A DNA stretch of 64,000 nt from Aphelidium insulamus (GCA_036784855.1 JAZDSV010000004.1:186001-250000), one strand, 5' to 3'; counted from the first letter of the stretch, positions 48,563 to 59,151 are shown. The notes: a model not told the origin generated them from the sequence alone. Made by a program: numbers and translations.

Positions 48563-48905
48563 TCGTATTAACGCACAGCGTACCTTCTCGGAGTTTTATA
48601 GTGGAAATCAGTTTAGGTGATTGTTGGTATCAAATTGCAAGGCGCGTGTAGGTTAAATGCACCGTACCAACAATGAATGCTCTAGTACGTAATCGGAGTG
48701 GCGTCTAGTCGACAATGTCTGTATTAATATTAGAATCGTCACATGAAAGCACAACATACATTCTCAGAGTTTATGGTGGAATCGGTGTGGCCGATTGTTG
48801 ACCGGTGCAAAATCAAATCGAAACGTGCGCTATATCTGCATTGGCATAAGAATAGTCGCACAAAAGCACAAAGTACCTTTCTCAGAGCTTAATGTTGTAA
48901 TCAGC
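48563..48905. repeat. Three degenerate direct repeats upstream of Fanzor
   Basis: Units at about 48563-48640, 48733-48820 and 48850-48905 share the pattern AGAATCGTCACA, AAGCACAA, GTACCTTCTCAGAGTTTA, GTGGAATC and, in the first two, GATTGTTG plus a CAAA-rich end. Spacing is unequal (about 175 and 115 bp). They may be repeated 5' exons or an element end. Confidence 0.6.
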
Positions 48906-48975
48906 AGAAGAATTTGTGAAAATGTGTGCGTGTGAATCGAGCTGCGCGCTTGAGGCCCGTCCTTTTATATCCGCG

Positions 48976-49037
48976 TTTGACAGCTGTCAAGAGCCAAGGT
49001 CAAGGTCAAGGTCGAAAGGTCAAGGTCACGGTCAGCA
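48976..49037. promoter_or_regulatory. AGGTCA half-site array with CAGCTG palindrome
   Basis: A 14-bp palindrome TTGACAGCTGTCAA at about 48977 is followed by six AGGTC(A/G) copies (two spaced by 0, then one offset) up to 49036, and a GATTGGTCGG box at about 49040. The unit equals the nuclear-receptor half-site, but may simply be a short tandem repeat. Confidence 0.45.
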
Positions 49038-49643
49038 TTTGATTGGTCGGTAATGACGCGGCGCCACCAGTAGGTTCCCACGAATGTACCTGTCATACAC
49101 GGACACAACGCACGGCATCTGTGAAGCGATTCAAAAATTATGGCCTTTGTTCTAATAGCGTAACAATAGCGTGACAATCACTGCGTGTAGTTATGCTAGC
49201 AGGAACGTTTAAGTACGATGCAAAAAATGTTATAGCTTAGTACTGCTTTTGGCAGCTGATATTGTTATGGTGCGGACATGTCTAGGTCCAGCATGAAGAC
49301 GCTCTGATCGATGACGTGGACAATATTAGTGGCGCGGCCGGGCATTATTGGAGAAGCTTTCTGTTGAGCTGACAATAATGATATAGGCATCATGTGGCAT
49401 GGGGCAGTGCGTACGCGTTTCGGGTAGTATTGCTGTACGTGAAGAAGCAGCGTCACGATTCCACGGGAGGCATCGTGAACCATAGTGCAAAGAGTGTCAA
49501 ACAAATGAACTTGAATGAAGGTGAAAATGAACTTAAATGAGAGGCGTAGCATACGAATAAAAATGGTTTGGTGGGTGGATGCATAGATTATTTTGAAGCA
49601 TTGCAGTGGTTTGTAAGTGCGTACGTGATCTCATCCGGAAGCG
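49038..49643. other. Intergenic, no supported gene
   Basis: About 600 bp. An 95-codon minus-strand open frame at 49265-49552 has no recognised features and was not accepted as a gene. Confidence 0.4.
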
Positions 49644-50911
49644 TTAGCAGATCACTTTTTCTGACGCGGCGTGGCTGCCTTGGTCAGCAGCGCGCCATTT
49701 GCCCTTCTCGGCCGCCGTGTAGGATCGGGCCGCATGCGCACCGCTGGATCCAGCCGCCTGTGTGACAATGTCACCGACGCCGGCATCGCCGGCATCATCA
49801 GTCAACGTGATAACGGCAGTCTCCTTACGTTTACGTGCTGCCTGTTCCGCAGCGTGCACGTGTAACGCTCATCCATTTGATCGAGCAGGTCAGACAGCAG
49901 CTGGACGGGAGATTCCGCCGAGACAATGAGTCCGAGTCGTCACTGTCCACGGGGGCACGGCGCGTAACCGGCGGCGGCGGTGTTGCAGTGACTGTGGAAC
50001 GCGAGGAGCTCGCAGGGGCCAACAGTTCCGACGGATCCGAGTAGCGTGGTGCAGGCTGCACGGAGCGGCGCAAGTTCCATTGCGACATGCCGACGGGGAC
50101 GACACCGCCGGATGAGCCGCAGCATTCACACCACGTCCGGTCGTCACGGAGGCGAACGTGAACTCTGTCGGGTCCAAGCATACCGCCACAACCCGGCCGT
50201 TTTCCACCTTGACGGAATGCAGGCAACCTGTGTCACAGTGTGTCAAAGTCATGGCCAATATATGTATGTACGTTCCACTGAAGAACAGCGCAGAGCGAGC
50301 GTGCATCTTACCGACCATACGCTCGTACTGCTGCAGGTTGTAGTTGCAGCTGAACTACGGGTAGTATCAGTAACTGCTAGAGTCGTGGGGCATTGCAGTA
50401 CCGTTACGGTGCTGCTGATGCTGTGCGCATACAGCGGCGACACGATCTGGATAGCCGTGTCAACGGCTCCGTTGTACGCGCCGACGCCGCAGATACGTGG
50501 CTTGAACGGGGCTACGTACACGTTATGGCATCATTAAACAGTAGATCACGCCAGATGGCACGTACGCTGATCGCCATGAAGAGGGATCAGGCGACTGGCC
50601 TGTACCAACATGTATGGATCAGTTTCGCGCATCGTCACGCGACCCTCCAGAATGTAGGTGAACGTTGGTGCCGGTTCCACAACCTCGCGCGGGGGGTCTG
50701 TCCACGACACCATCACCATGTCGTACACTAAGCATGGCGGCACTGTAAGCGGCACTGTTCTATCATCTGTCACAGCAATCACGATGCACTTACTGCGCGT
50801 ACTGTTCACGTAGGCCGTGACGTTGCTGCGGATCCAGCGCGAGCCGCGTCCATCCGTACCATCCGGGTACATGAAGTTGACAATAATCGGGCCAAAGAAG
50901 AAGGCAGGCAT
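49644..50911 (-). CDS. Cys-containing, Pro/Ser-rich tail protein S5, exon structure uncertain
   Basis: A multi-exon gene is likely. Exon 1 (start 50911) has NVTAYVNSTRSKCIVIAV and VPPCLVYDMVMVSW; splicing at about 50551 leads to FKPRICGVGAYNGAVDTAIQ, then SCNYNLQQYERMVG, then from about 50232 CLHSVKVENGRVVAVCLDP. After that two frames compete; one has TATPPPPVTRRAPVDSDD, which resembles the acidic-basic tails of S2-S4, and a last frame ends at 49644. Signal peptide is weak (MPAFFFGPIIVNF). Overlapping TM or Cys pattern does not match a known family. Splice sites from 50160 downward are not resolved. Confidence 0.4.
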
Positions 50912-51241
50912 GTGCGATGAGTGTGTTGAATGATGGGGGCGGTTGAGTGTGTTTCAAATACGTTGAAACGGGGGTCTGAAGGCTTATGGAGCGTCAGATC
51001 TATGCAAATGCAATGCAGAAAGCGCGTCAAATTGTCACTCAATATCGCTAAAAGCACAGCGATTGGCCGCGGCCCGGGAGGGAGCCAATCCCGGCACGAG
51101 CGTATATTTTTCCTGACTTCGCTTTAAATATAATGATACCACATCTATTGGATGTTATTATGGACAGGTATCCATGCATTATCTATTATCTAGGACACTA
51201 TATCTACTTTGTGTAGAGCATTCCTAGCATATGTATTAGTA
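50912..51241. other. Intergenic between S5 start and A2 stop
   Basis: 330 bp with a GATTGGCCGCGG / AGCCAATCCCGG pair of opposed CCAAT boxes at about 51060-51097; otherwise nothing recognised. Confidence 0.5.
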
Positions 51242-52849
51242 TTAGTAGCGACCGCCAGCTTGCCGCAGTAGCTTGACCATCTCGTCGTCCTTTTGCGACA
51301 CGGCAACAGTGAGCGCCGTGTCGCCGAGTTTGTTTCGCGCATTGACCTGCACACCGTGCACACCGAGAAGCATGCGTGCCACCACGATATTGCGGTGCAA
51401 GGCCGCCACGTGCAGCGGGGTGTTTGCCAGACTGGTCACGGCATTCGGGTCGGCGCCACCGCGTATCAATGCCGCCACCACCCGTTCAGTAGTAGCTGCA
51501 GGAACGCCACCAGCAGTGTAACTGAGAGTGGCGGCAATGTGCAGCGGTTTGTATGTGCGGTAGTCGGATTCGTTGAAGCTGGCGTGCGCGCGCTGCAACA
51601 GCTCCAATGTCTCTACGGACAGCGCCAGCACGGCGTGATTCAAAGCCGTCATCCCCGCGCCGTCCTTGACATTCACGCCCACCTCCGGGCGCACCCTGTC
51701 CAGTGCACTACTGGTGAACAGCAGCATGGCCACCGCATAATGGTGGCCGGCTGTGGCGGCGGTGTGCAGCGGTGTGTGCAGTGCATTGTTCCTGGCGGTG
51801 ATTGCACTGCCGGCGCCCATCAACTCCTTCATGGCCGTGAGGGATTGAGCGGCGGCCGCGTGGTGCAGCGCACTGTTGCCGCTCTTGTCCCGTGCATCCA
51901 CATCGGCGCCGGCAGCCAGTAGCAGTGGCACGGCCAGGTTGCCGGGCAGTTTGGACGCCAGCATCAGCAGCGTGGTGCCGTCCACGTATTGCCGATTGAC
52001 TGCGGCAGCCTTGTCACTTGCCACATCGAGATGGTGCTGCACGACACTCTCAATGCCATACAGCGCCGCCTGTTCCAGGTCAACTTGCTGCACGAGCGAG
52101 TCGGGATCGCGTTCGTAGATGTAGTGCGCGGCCACATTGAGCTGCAGTGCCACCCACTGCAACTGCTCGCCAACGTCCACGGCGGTCAGCATCGCCTCAA
52201 CCGCCTTGCCCGCCATTACGGCGCCGGTCTGTGCAGATATCTGCGTAGAGAACAATGCGTCCACAAAGCCCACACGTAACATTTCCGCCGCCGCCAAGAA
52301 CTGTCTGTTCTTGATGGCACTGTGCAGCGCGGTCTCTCCATCACGATTAACAGCCGTGAGAATCTGCTCGGGTCCACCGCGCGCCACAATAGCATCTATG
52401 ACGGGGATCCAGCCGTTGCTGGCCGCCACATGTATCGGATAGTTGCCATCGGGGTCGGTTATGTGTAGTATACGCGCGGCGGAACTGGCAATCAGGTCCA
52501 GTGCGCGCTCCATATGTCCGCTACTCATGGCCATCTGCAGTCGCAGTGCCATGACATTCGCCGTGAATGCTTCCACGTGTGGCGCGGTATCCTCATCTAT
52601 CATTGAGGATAAGTCTTGGCTGTCCGCTGAGTACGCCCCACTGGGAACATTATCATTATTATAATTCGACATGTCTGCATGGAGATTGCTGCGGTGTCCG
52701 CCGTAGCCATATCCCAGTGGTATGGCAGCGCCAACAGTTCGATACGGGCTACTAGAACCGTATGCTTGCATTGGTGAGTGATATACGTGTGCTGGAGGAA
52801 GCATGACGGCTGCCGGCATCGGTGCATGGAGGGCGCCACGCACGTGCAT
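51242..52849 (-). CDS. Ankyrin-repeat protein A2
   Basis: Single intact frame of 535 residues. The N-terminal 60 residues are Pro/Tyr/Gly-rich. Two ankyrin repeats (NYPIHVAASNGWIPVIDAIV; ETALHSAIKNRQFLAAAEML) precede a helical module (YERDPDSLVQQVDLEQAALY, then GIESVVQHHLDV), followed by about seven ankyrin repeats, e.g. GNSALHHAAAAQSLTAMKEL and ANTPLHVAALHRNIVVARML. No signal peptide, membrane segment, F-box or kinase domain. All five paralogues share this order. A GATTGG box lies about 68 bp upstream. Ankyrins imply protein binding; partners are unknown. Confidence 0.88.
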   Translation of the reverse strand: MHVRGALHAPMPAAVMLPPAHVYHSPMQAYGSSSPYRTVGAAIPLGYGYGGHRSNLHADMSNYNNDNVPSGAYSADSQDLSSMIDEDTAPHVEAFTANVMALRLQMAMSSGHMERALDLIASSAARILHITDPDGNYPIHVAASNGWIPVIDAIVARGGPEQILTAVNRDGETALHSAIKNRQFLAAAEMLRVGFVDALFSTQISAQTGAVMAGKAVEAMLTAVDVGEQLQWVALQLNVAAHYIYERDPDSLVQQVDLEQAALYGIESVVQHHLDVASDKAAAVNRQYVDGTTLLMLASKLPGNLAVPLLLAAGADVDARDKSGNSALHHAAAAQSLTAMKELMGAGSAITARNNALHTPLHTAATAGHHYAVAMLLFTSSALDRVRPEVGVNVKDGAGMTALNHAVLALSVETLELLQRAHASFNESDYRTYKPLHIAATLSYTAGGVPAATTERVVAALIRGGADPNAVTSLANTPLHVAALHRNIVVARMLLGVHGVQVNARNKLGDTALTVAVSQKDDEMVKLLRQAGGRY

Positions 52850-53085
52850 ATTTTTTTAGTCTGATTTGAACTATTTTTTTCCTCCTGTTCCTTCCGTGCG
52901 GGGGCCAATGACGTCGTGGCGATTGGAGAGACAATCGCATGGTTATCGTGGTATAATTGCAACTTCATTGTGGCTGTGCATAATCAGTAGAGTGCTTACG
53001 GATCGTATCCATTTAAGCAATTACTAGACGGTATTTATTTTCTATTACTATGTTGGTATTGCATTAATTGTCGTTGTTTCACACG

Positions 53086-54770
53086 TCAATAAACGGCACC
53101 GCCAGCCTTCAGTGCGTGCACAATCTTGGCAGGGGCGCCGATCCTGCGAGCAAACTGCAGCGGTGTGGCATTAAAAGTGTCGCGCACATTGAAATCAGCG
53201 CCAAAGCTGCGCAACATGTCGATGAGGGTCACGGAGTGCGCATTAATGGCGTAGTAGAGTGGCGAACGTCTGGCGGCACCTCTGGCATTCACATCGGCAC
53301 CCAGCTTGTGCAAAAGTTCCACCATTTCAGGCGACTCTGCATCCACAGCGTAGTGAAGCAGTGAGTTGCCCGCGGTGTCCCGGGTGCTGATGTCGGCGCC
53401 CAGATCGTGCAGCAGTTGGACAATTGCCTCAGACTTTAGGTGGAACACGGCGTAGGTGAGCGGTGTGCATCCTCTGTCGTCCTTGGCATTAATGTTGCCG
53501 CCCAGCGACTGCACAGATTGATCATTTCTGCCGACGCCGTGCCCACCGCATAGTGCATTGGTGCCGCACCTTGGGGTCCAGTGACGCTGAAGTCGGCTCC
53601 GACCGTGCGCAGATATTGCACGGCTGCCACGCGTCCCAGCGATATCGCATAGAGGAGCGGGGTTAGGCCGGCGCTGTCTCTCACATTGAGGTCGGCCCCA
53701 GCGTTGACCAATGCGTCGATTACTGTTTTCGCCGGGAACTCGCCAGCCACCGCAATGTGCAATGCCGGAAAACCATCCTTGCCCTTCAGATTGAGATCTG
53801 CGCCGGCAATGGCGAGCAGACGCACAGCAACTGCGTGGTTGAACACGGCGGCCATGTGCACAGCGGTATTTCCCAACTTGTCCCTGGCGTTGACATCAAC
53901 TGCATTTCGTGCCAACAGTAGCGTTAGCACATCAGTACTGTGATAGGCGACAGCCAAGTGCAGCGGTGTCATGCCCCACTCATTTCGCAGATTCTGGTTG
54001 GCACCGGCATCCAGTAGGCACGCGGCCGCCAGCTTAGAGTTGGACTTGGCCGCCACGTGCAGCGCGCTCATTGACTCCTCACCGTTTTGCGCATCGACAT
54101 CCATCCCGGCGTCCAACAGTGCAGGCAGTGCGGCATTCACGGGCAGCATACTTGCCCATGCAAGTAGACTATGCCCGCCATCCACTCGGGCCTGTAGGTC
54201 ATCAAGAGGCAGGTTGCGCAAATAGTGCTTCAGCACGCTCGTGATTCCAAATGCGGCCGCCTGACTGACAGTGACACGGCGCACAATTGCCGACGCATCG
54301 AGATCGTACACCAGCGTTGCCGCGGCATTGAGCGCGTCCGCTACTCCCTGCATCTTGTGACTCACTTCCGGCAGGGCTTGCAGCGTCTGGTAAATGATCT
54401 GCGCTGGCTGCTCTGCGTCGACCGTGCCCTGTTGCGGCATCGCGCTCAGGGCGTCAACTACACCCAGGGCCGCTCTCATGTAGCCAAGCGCGTGCAAAGC
54501 AACTGCCACACGCTCCAGCGCTTCTTTAGTGGCACTAACGTCGCCATCGCCATCGCCATCGCCATCTTGACCGCTCAGAGATGCACTCAGAGCCGTGGGA
54601 TATCTTGCACGGGATGGCTGGATGACGGGCGGTAGGCGCGCAATGGCGCCACCAGCCGTACCACGGGACGCTGCCTGGCTTGCTTGAGCAATTTGACGGT
54701 GCGACTGCGGCAATTGTCCCGCATTCCACCACGGGCGCAGCGCGGCAATGGCAAGTGGTCCGACGCGCAT
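53086..54770 (-). pseudogene. Ankyrin-repeat paralogue A3, one frameshift
   Basis: Start at 54770 (RVGPLAIAALRPWW) and an open frame to 53436, then a second frame 53086-53514. The frames meet within a repeat: GTASAEMINL is followed by QSLGGNINAKDDRGCTPLTY in the next frame near 53515, about one base out. Contains the shared module VYDLDASAIVRRVTVSQAAA and about eleven ankyrin repeats including GNSLLHYAVDAESPEMVELL. Fits a one-base deletion, either natural or a sequence error. No intron could fit in the overlap. Confidence 0.65.
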
Positions 54771-55241
54771 TTGTGTGCACTCTGTTTGTTCACTTTTCGC
54801 GTCGTGACCTTGCCGCATTTATTAGTCAGCCACATTTTCGGCTTACAAATGCTGGAATATTCGATATTCATATCAGACTAATATTAAAATATTGGACCCA
54901 ACGTTTTGGTGCTGCTGCAAACAGGGCACAGTTTGGGAATTCTGCGCTCTTTCCAATTGCAAGCAACGCCGAGTCCCACAGATGTTATCCTTTAGATGTA
55001 TTTGCCTACATATATATGTATTAGGTACAGATACAGACCACTGATCAACATTGCTATGCGGCCTGCTGATGGCCACAAACGGTCGTTTGTACTCTCTTCC
55101 AAAAGGCCACTTGTATGTTGTAACATATACGTGTAATGGTGCCGAACAAAGGCCGGCAGTAAATTGTAATATGTTATGGCTTCAACTTTTATTTTATTAT
55201 TTTTATATTTTACTCTGCTATTGCATACGGCTTGAACAGTC
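54771..55241. other. Intergenic between A4 and A3
   Basis: About 470 bp, AT-rich towards A4's 3' end. Nothing else recognised. Confidence 0.5.
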
Positions 55242-56570
55242 TCAGCTCTTGTTACCGCCAAGAGCTTCGACCAGACTGATCATTGCAGCTGATTTGGTGG
55301 CAATGGCATACTGGATTGCTGTGTAGCCATCTGGACCGGCGGCATTGAAGTCGGCCCCCGCGGCGTACAGATGCTTGACCGCGTCCGTGTCCAGCATTCT
55401 AATTGCGCGATGGAGTGGCGTTCGCCCCTTTCGGTCACGGCCATCCACATCGGCACCCAGAATGCACAGCAACTTGATCATTTGCACGGAGCGGCGCATA
55501 GAGACCGCCATGTGCATGGGTGTACGGCCTTTGGGACCCGAGGCATTCAAGTCGGCACCCGCGGCGTGCAATATCACTAGCACATCGGCAAACTGCAAGG
55601 ATACCGCAAAGTGAACCGCACCATAGCCAAGCTGGTCCCGTGCATTGATATTCAACTGGCGAGGCTGAGACAGCAGCAGTTTGAGCACGTCTACAGAGTG
55701 GCTCATCACAGCCGCGTGCAACACAGTGAAGCCCTGTCTGTTGGCCGCGTTTGGATCTGCGCCGGCAGCCAACAAACGTGTCGCCGCCAGCAGCGAGTTG
55801 GACGCGGCGGCCACATGCAGCGCGCTCACTCGATTATCACTGATTTGGGCGTCTGCGCGGACACCGGCATCGAGCAGCACCTGGACGGCGTCATTGCGTG
55901 GCAGAGTGCTTGCCAGCACCAGCGGCGTGCAGCCACCCTCTACCATGGTATTAATGCTGTCAATTGGTTGGTGGCGCAAGTGGTGCCGGAGAACGGCCAG
56001 GATGCCGAATGCGGCGGCCTGTGCCACAGTCACTCGACGCACAATTGCTTGCGGGTCTTGATTGTACACCAGCGTTGACGCAGCGTTCAAGGCGTCCGCA
56101 ACATCTTGCATATCCGGCGTCACTTCAGCCAGCATGTGCACAACCTCTTGTACGGTGTCGGCAGCTTGTGCCGCTGGAATCGCGCCGCCAAACCATGGCA
56201 ATCTTCTGCGCGCCCGACGCACAACAGGAATGGCAGTAAGGAATTGCCTGGCTTCCAGCGCCGCATCCAGCGAGTCCAACACCTTGCGAAATTCCCGTGC
56301 ATCAACCCGGCGGTGCACATGATCATCCTTATTACTGTCATCATCTGCCTCGTGCATGTATGGGAATCTGGAAGCGTAGTGAGCCAGCCTGTCACCGCGT
56401 GCATAGGAAGGACCATGTGCCGGATGTAGACGCGCGATCCCAGAGGTTGATGGCGGCAACGGTGGTGCATTCACCATCATTGGTACGTGCGATACTGGCC
56501 CCGCTACATGGTCGGGACCTCTCCACCACGTAGCTGCCAGCGCGGCCACGGGTGCGACGGCCAGGCGCAT
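55242..56570 (-). CDS. Ankyrin-repeat protein A4
   Basis: Intact frame of 442 residues. N-terminus RLAVAPVAALAATWWRGPDH resembles that of A3 (AALRPWW). The shared module reads VYNQDPQAIVRRVTVAQAAA, nearly the same as A3, so these two are the closest pair. About seven ankyrin repeats follow, e.g. GYGAVHFAVSLQFADVLVIL and GRTPLHRAIRMLDTDAVKHL. Lacks the N-terminal ankyrin pair seen in A2 and A5. Confidence 0.88.
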   Translation of the reverse strand: MRLAVAPVAALAATWWRGPDHVAGPVSHVPMMVNAPPLPPSTSGIARLHPAHGPSYARGDRLAHYASRFPYMHEADDDSNKDDHVHRRVDAREFRKVLDSLDAALEARQFLTAIPVVRRARRRLPWFGGAIPAAQAADTVQEVVHMLAEVTPDMQDVADALNAASTLVYNQDPQAIVRRVTVAQAAAFGILAVLRHHLRHQPIDSINTMVEGGCTPLVLASTLPRNDAVQVLLDAGVRADAQISDNRVSALHVAAASNSLLAATRLLAAGADPNAANRQGFTVLHAAVMSHSVDVLKLLLSQPRQLNINARDQLGYGAVHFAVSLQFADVLVILHAAGADLNASGPKGRTPMHMAVSMRRSVQMIKLLCILGADVDGRDRKGRTPLHRAIRMLDTDAVKHLYAAGADFNAAGPDGYTAIQYAIATKSAAMISLVEALGGNKS

Positions 56571-56644
56571 AATGTTTTATACGGGCGGGAGAGCGTGTGA
56601 AAGGATGACGTATTAGCTTCAGACTCCGCTCCGCTTGTCAAGCT

Positions 56645-56664
56645 GAATTGAATTGAATTGAATT
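56645..56664. repeat. GAATT pentamer repeat
   Basis: Four GAATT units upstream of A4. Confidence 0.9.
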
Positions 56665-56753
56665 AATGGCAGATAAATAAATATTGCTGTCAGCGAGTGG
56701 GCATTAATGATTTTAAATATATTATTACTGTTGCTGGCGTGGCGGCGCGCATT

Positions 56754-57266
56754 TCAATCGTAGGCGGTGAAGTGAAGGTAGATTAGCGCTGGCTCAGACT
56801 GAAAGTCATCGATGCTGAGCACTGCGGTCGCCGACGTCAGCGCATCTCTGACCAGCACCGATCCGTAGATGACCTTGTCCGCCCAGTGGAATTCCAGGCC
56901 AACGCGTTCCAAGCCGTCTCCGAGTCCATACAGCTGGATGTGGAACCTGTCGGTGTCGGTACAGCCGACGATGGGCATGTAGAACGAGGCCAATGTGTTC
57001 ACGCCTAGCGTGTCGAATCGTACGAATGACAATGGGACGGTGGAGTTTGTGGGGTGATCGCGGAAGCGGCAATCAGTCTTGCCAGCAGTGCGCGGCGCCG
57101 CGTAACCTGGTGGTGGCGGCGTGCCGATCTCTGCGGACACAAAGTTGTTGGAATACGTGGTCTTTGTCGTCGTCGACGACAATAACGCGAGCTGGTGCTG
57201 GCCAGAGGCTACAAAGGCATTGGCGCACGCCACGGCAGCGGCGATGAGAGCAGGGGTGAAAATCAT
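56754..57266 (-). CDS. Secreted protein S6, single exon
   Basis: Start at ATG 57266 gives 170 residues with a signal peptide (MIFTPALIAAAVACANAFVA). The mature chain has few cysteines (TDCRFRDH; IVGCTDTDRF) and a beta-rich look (VPLSFVRFDTLGV; VIYGSVLVRDA). Not evidently related to S1-S4. It sits between ankyrin genes A5 and A4 in the same orientation. Confidence 0.7.
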   Translation of the reverse strand: MIFTPALIAAAVACANAFVASGQHQLALLSSTTTKTTYSNNFVSAEIGTPPPPGYAAPRTAGKTDCRFRDHPTNSTVPLSFVRFDTLGVNTLASFYMPIVGCTDTDRFHIQLYGLGDGLERVGLEFHWADKVIYGSVLVRDALTSATAVLSIDDFQSEPALIYLHFTAYD

Positions 57267-57480
57267 TCTTGCAAGCAATGCGAATGTAAATACGCACAAC
57301 ATGTTGTACATATGTGGCGGTAAGGTTCCGGTTTGGGTTGGGGGCTATCACTCGTGGGCCACTGCCACGGAACTATAAGCACGCAGTTGATTAAACACGC
57401 CAAATAATAGTACAATTGCATAATAGTCCATCTATATAATTGTACGTATGTAATGCGCTGGTCCATCTGACGGCTGGCCA

Positions 57481-59151
57481 CTAATCATCCCTCGCCCGAT
57501 TAGCAAGCACCAACGCTGCAATCCAACGCTTGAACAGCATGGCCACATCGATCGCGAGTTCGCCGTTAACATTTCGTTGATTAAACCGCACTTTGCCAGT
57601 GTCCATTAGACGGTTCACGGCACGCCAATTGCCATACATGGCCGCCAGGTGCAGCGCGCTGTTTAGGCGCACAGTCAGCGACGCGGGGTCTGCACCGCAC
57701 TCCAGCAGCGTGGCCACAACGGCATCCGAGTCCGGCAGGGTGACGGCGCGGTGCAGGGGCGTGAACGAGTACATGTCGGCTGGGTTCATATTGGCCCCGG
57801 CCCGGTGCAACAGTGTGATGGACAGTTCAGACAGCGAGACCACCGCGTAGTGCAGTGCCGTCTTGCCATCCACATCACGTGCGTCCAGGTCCATCAAGCC
57901 GCGTCGCTGCCGACGCAACCCAAATGAGCCGTCCTCATAGACCAGACGGGCCACGCAGTAGTGGCAACCGCTGATAGCCGCGCGGTGCAATGCAATCTGT
58001 TTCTTGGCGTCCTGCAGTGCCGGGTCTGCACCCGCCCCCAACAGCTGGACAACGGTACCGACGGCGCCCGCGGACGCAGCCACATGCAACGCGGTACTGC
58101 CATCCGACGCCGTGTGTGCGTCGACATTGGCACCGGCAGCAATCAGTGCGCCCACGGCGGGATTATTGGGCATTCGGGCCGCCATGACCAGCAGCGGGAC
58201 TCCACTCTTGTCACGCCAGTCGGCCGCCCCCGTGTAGCCCATGCCGCGCATCTGCTTCAACTTGTAGTCCAACACGCACATTATGCCATACTGTGCCGCG
58301 TGTTCCAGGGACACATGCTTCACCAGCGATGCGCGGTCCTGTGCAAAGATCGTTTCAGCGGCCAGGTTGAGCGCGGTGGCCAGCTGCAGTCGGAGCGCAT
58401 TGTCGTCGGGCATGAGCTCCAGTGCCTGTTGAATCATCTCTGCCGCCGGGTTGTCCAGCGAAGACTCTTGCGGGAGCAGATCATCTTCTTCGCCGTCGGG
58501 TGGGGAATCAAAGAACGAATCCGCCGCCACGGGCGGCTCGTCATCCGCAGCCATCACTTCATTAGCCTGTGAGTAGTCCTGCTTTGCCAGGTGGGAAAAG
58601 ATCTCAATGACAGCCGCGTACTGCTCCCATTTGAGCGCCACCTGGACCGCCGTGTCGCGCTGCCGGTTCTTCATGGCCATAATGGCCACCGAATCCGGTC
58701 GACCGAGTATGGCCCGTAGAACAGTGAGCCATCCATTGCGGGCGGCGATGTGGACGGGATACTCACCCGCGTCATTCGCCACGTCGATGGGCGCGTTGGA
58801 GCGCGCAATCAGCCTGGTAGCCAGCTGATGGTCACCTCTTTTGAGTGCTTCCAGCAGCCTGGCCGCCAGCGCCTTGTACGTGAATGCATCCACCAATGCA
58901 CTGGTACGTGGCAGAGGTGACGATGGCGGCGACTCATATGGGGACAAGGTGCCCGAGGAGAACGATACGTCAAAATTTTCAGATGCATCAGGCGTATCGG
59001 ATGAATCGGAATCCGGAGTGGCCCACAGTGCTGTGGGATGGCTGGCTGAATATGACGGGACTTGGGCGATCGATGGTGGATGCAAGGCACCAGCAAAGAA
59101 CGGAGTGGTAGGTCTTAATGCCGCAAGTGGCGGCCCCAAAGTTTGGTGCAT
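57481..59151 (-). CDS. Ankyrin-repeat protein A5
   Basis: Intact frame of 556 residues. N-terminal Ser/Pro/Asp-rich region, then EYPVHIAARNGWLTVLRAIL and DTAVQVALKWEQYAAVIEIF, an acidic spacer (SPPDGEEDDLLPQESS), the shared module (IFAQDRASLVKHVSLEHAAQ, YGIMCVLDYKLKQ), and about seven ankyrin repeats such as STALHVAASAGAVGTVVQLL. Layout equals A2. A CCAAT box (AGCCAATCAG) lies about 85 bp upstream of the start. Confidence 0.88.
   Translation of the reverse strand: MHQTLGPPLAALRPTTPFFAGALHPPSIAQVPSYSASHPTALWATPDSDSSDTPDASENFDVSFSSGTLSPYESPPSSPLPRTSALVDAFTYKALAARLLEALKRGDHQLATRLIARSNAPIDVANDAGEYPVHIAARNGWLTVLRAILGRPDSVAIMAMKNRQRDTAVQVALKWEQYAAVIEIFSHLAKQDYSQANEVMAADDEPPVAADSFFDSPPDGEEDDLLPQESSLDNPAAEMIQQALELMPDDNALRLQLATALNLAAETIFAQDRASLVKHVSLEHAAQYGIMCVLDYKLKQMRGMGYTGAADWRDKSGVPLLVMAARMPNNPAVGALIAAGANVDAHTASDGSTALHVAASAGAVGTVVQLLGAGADPALQDAKKQIALHRAAISGCHYCVARLVYEDGSFGLRRQRRGLMDLDARDVDGKTALHYAVVSLSELSITLLHRAGANMNPADMYSFTPLHRAVTLPDSDAVVATLLECGADPASLTVRLNSALHLAAMYGNWRAVNRLMDTGKVRFNQRNVNGELAIDVAMLFKRWIAALVLANRARDD

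Noticed and set aside
49265-49552. 95-codon minus-strand open frame
   Set aside because: No signal peptide, repeat, or family likeness, and no splice link to neighbours that I could support.
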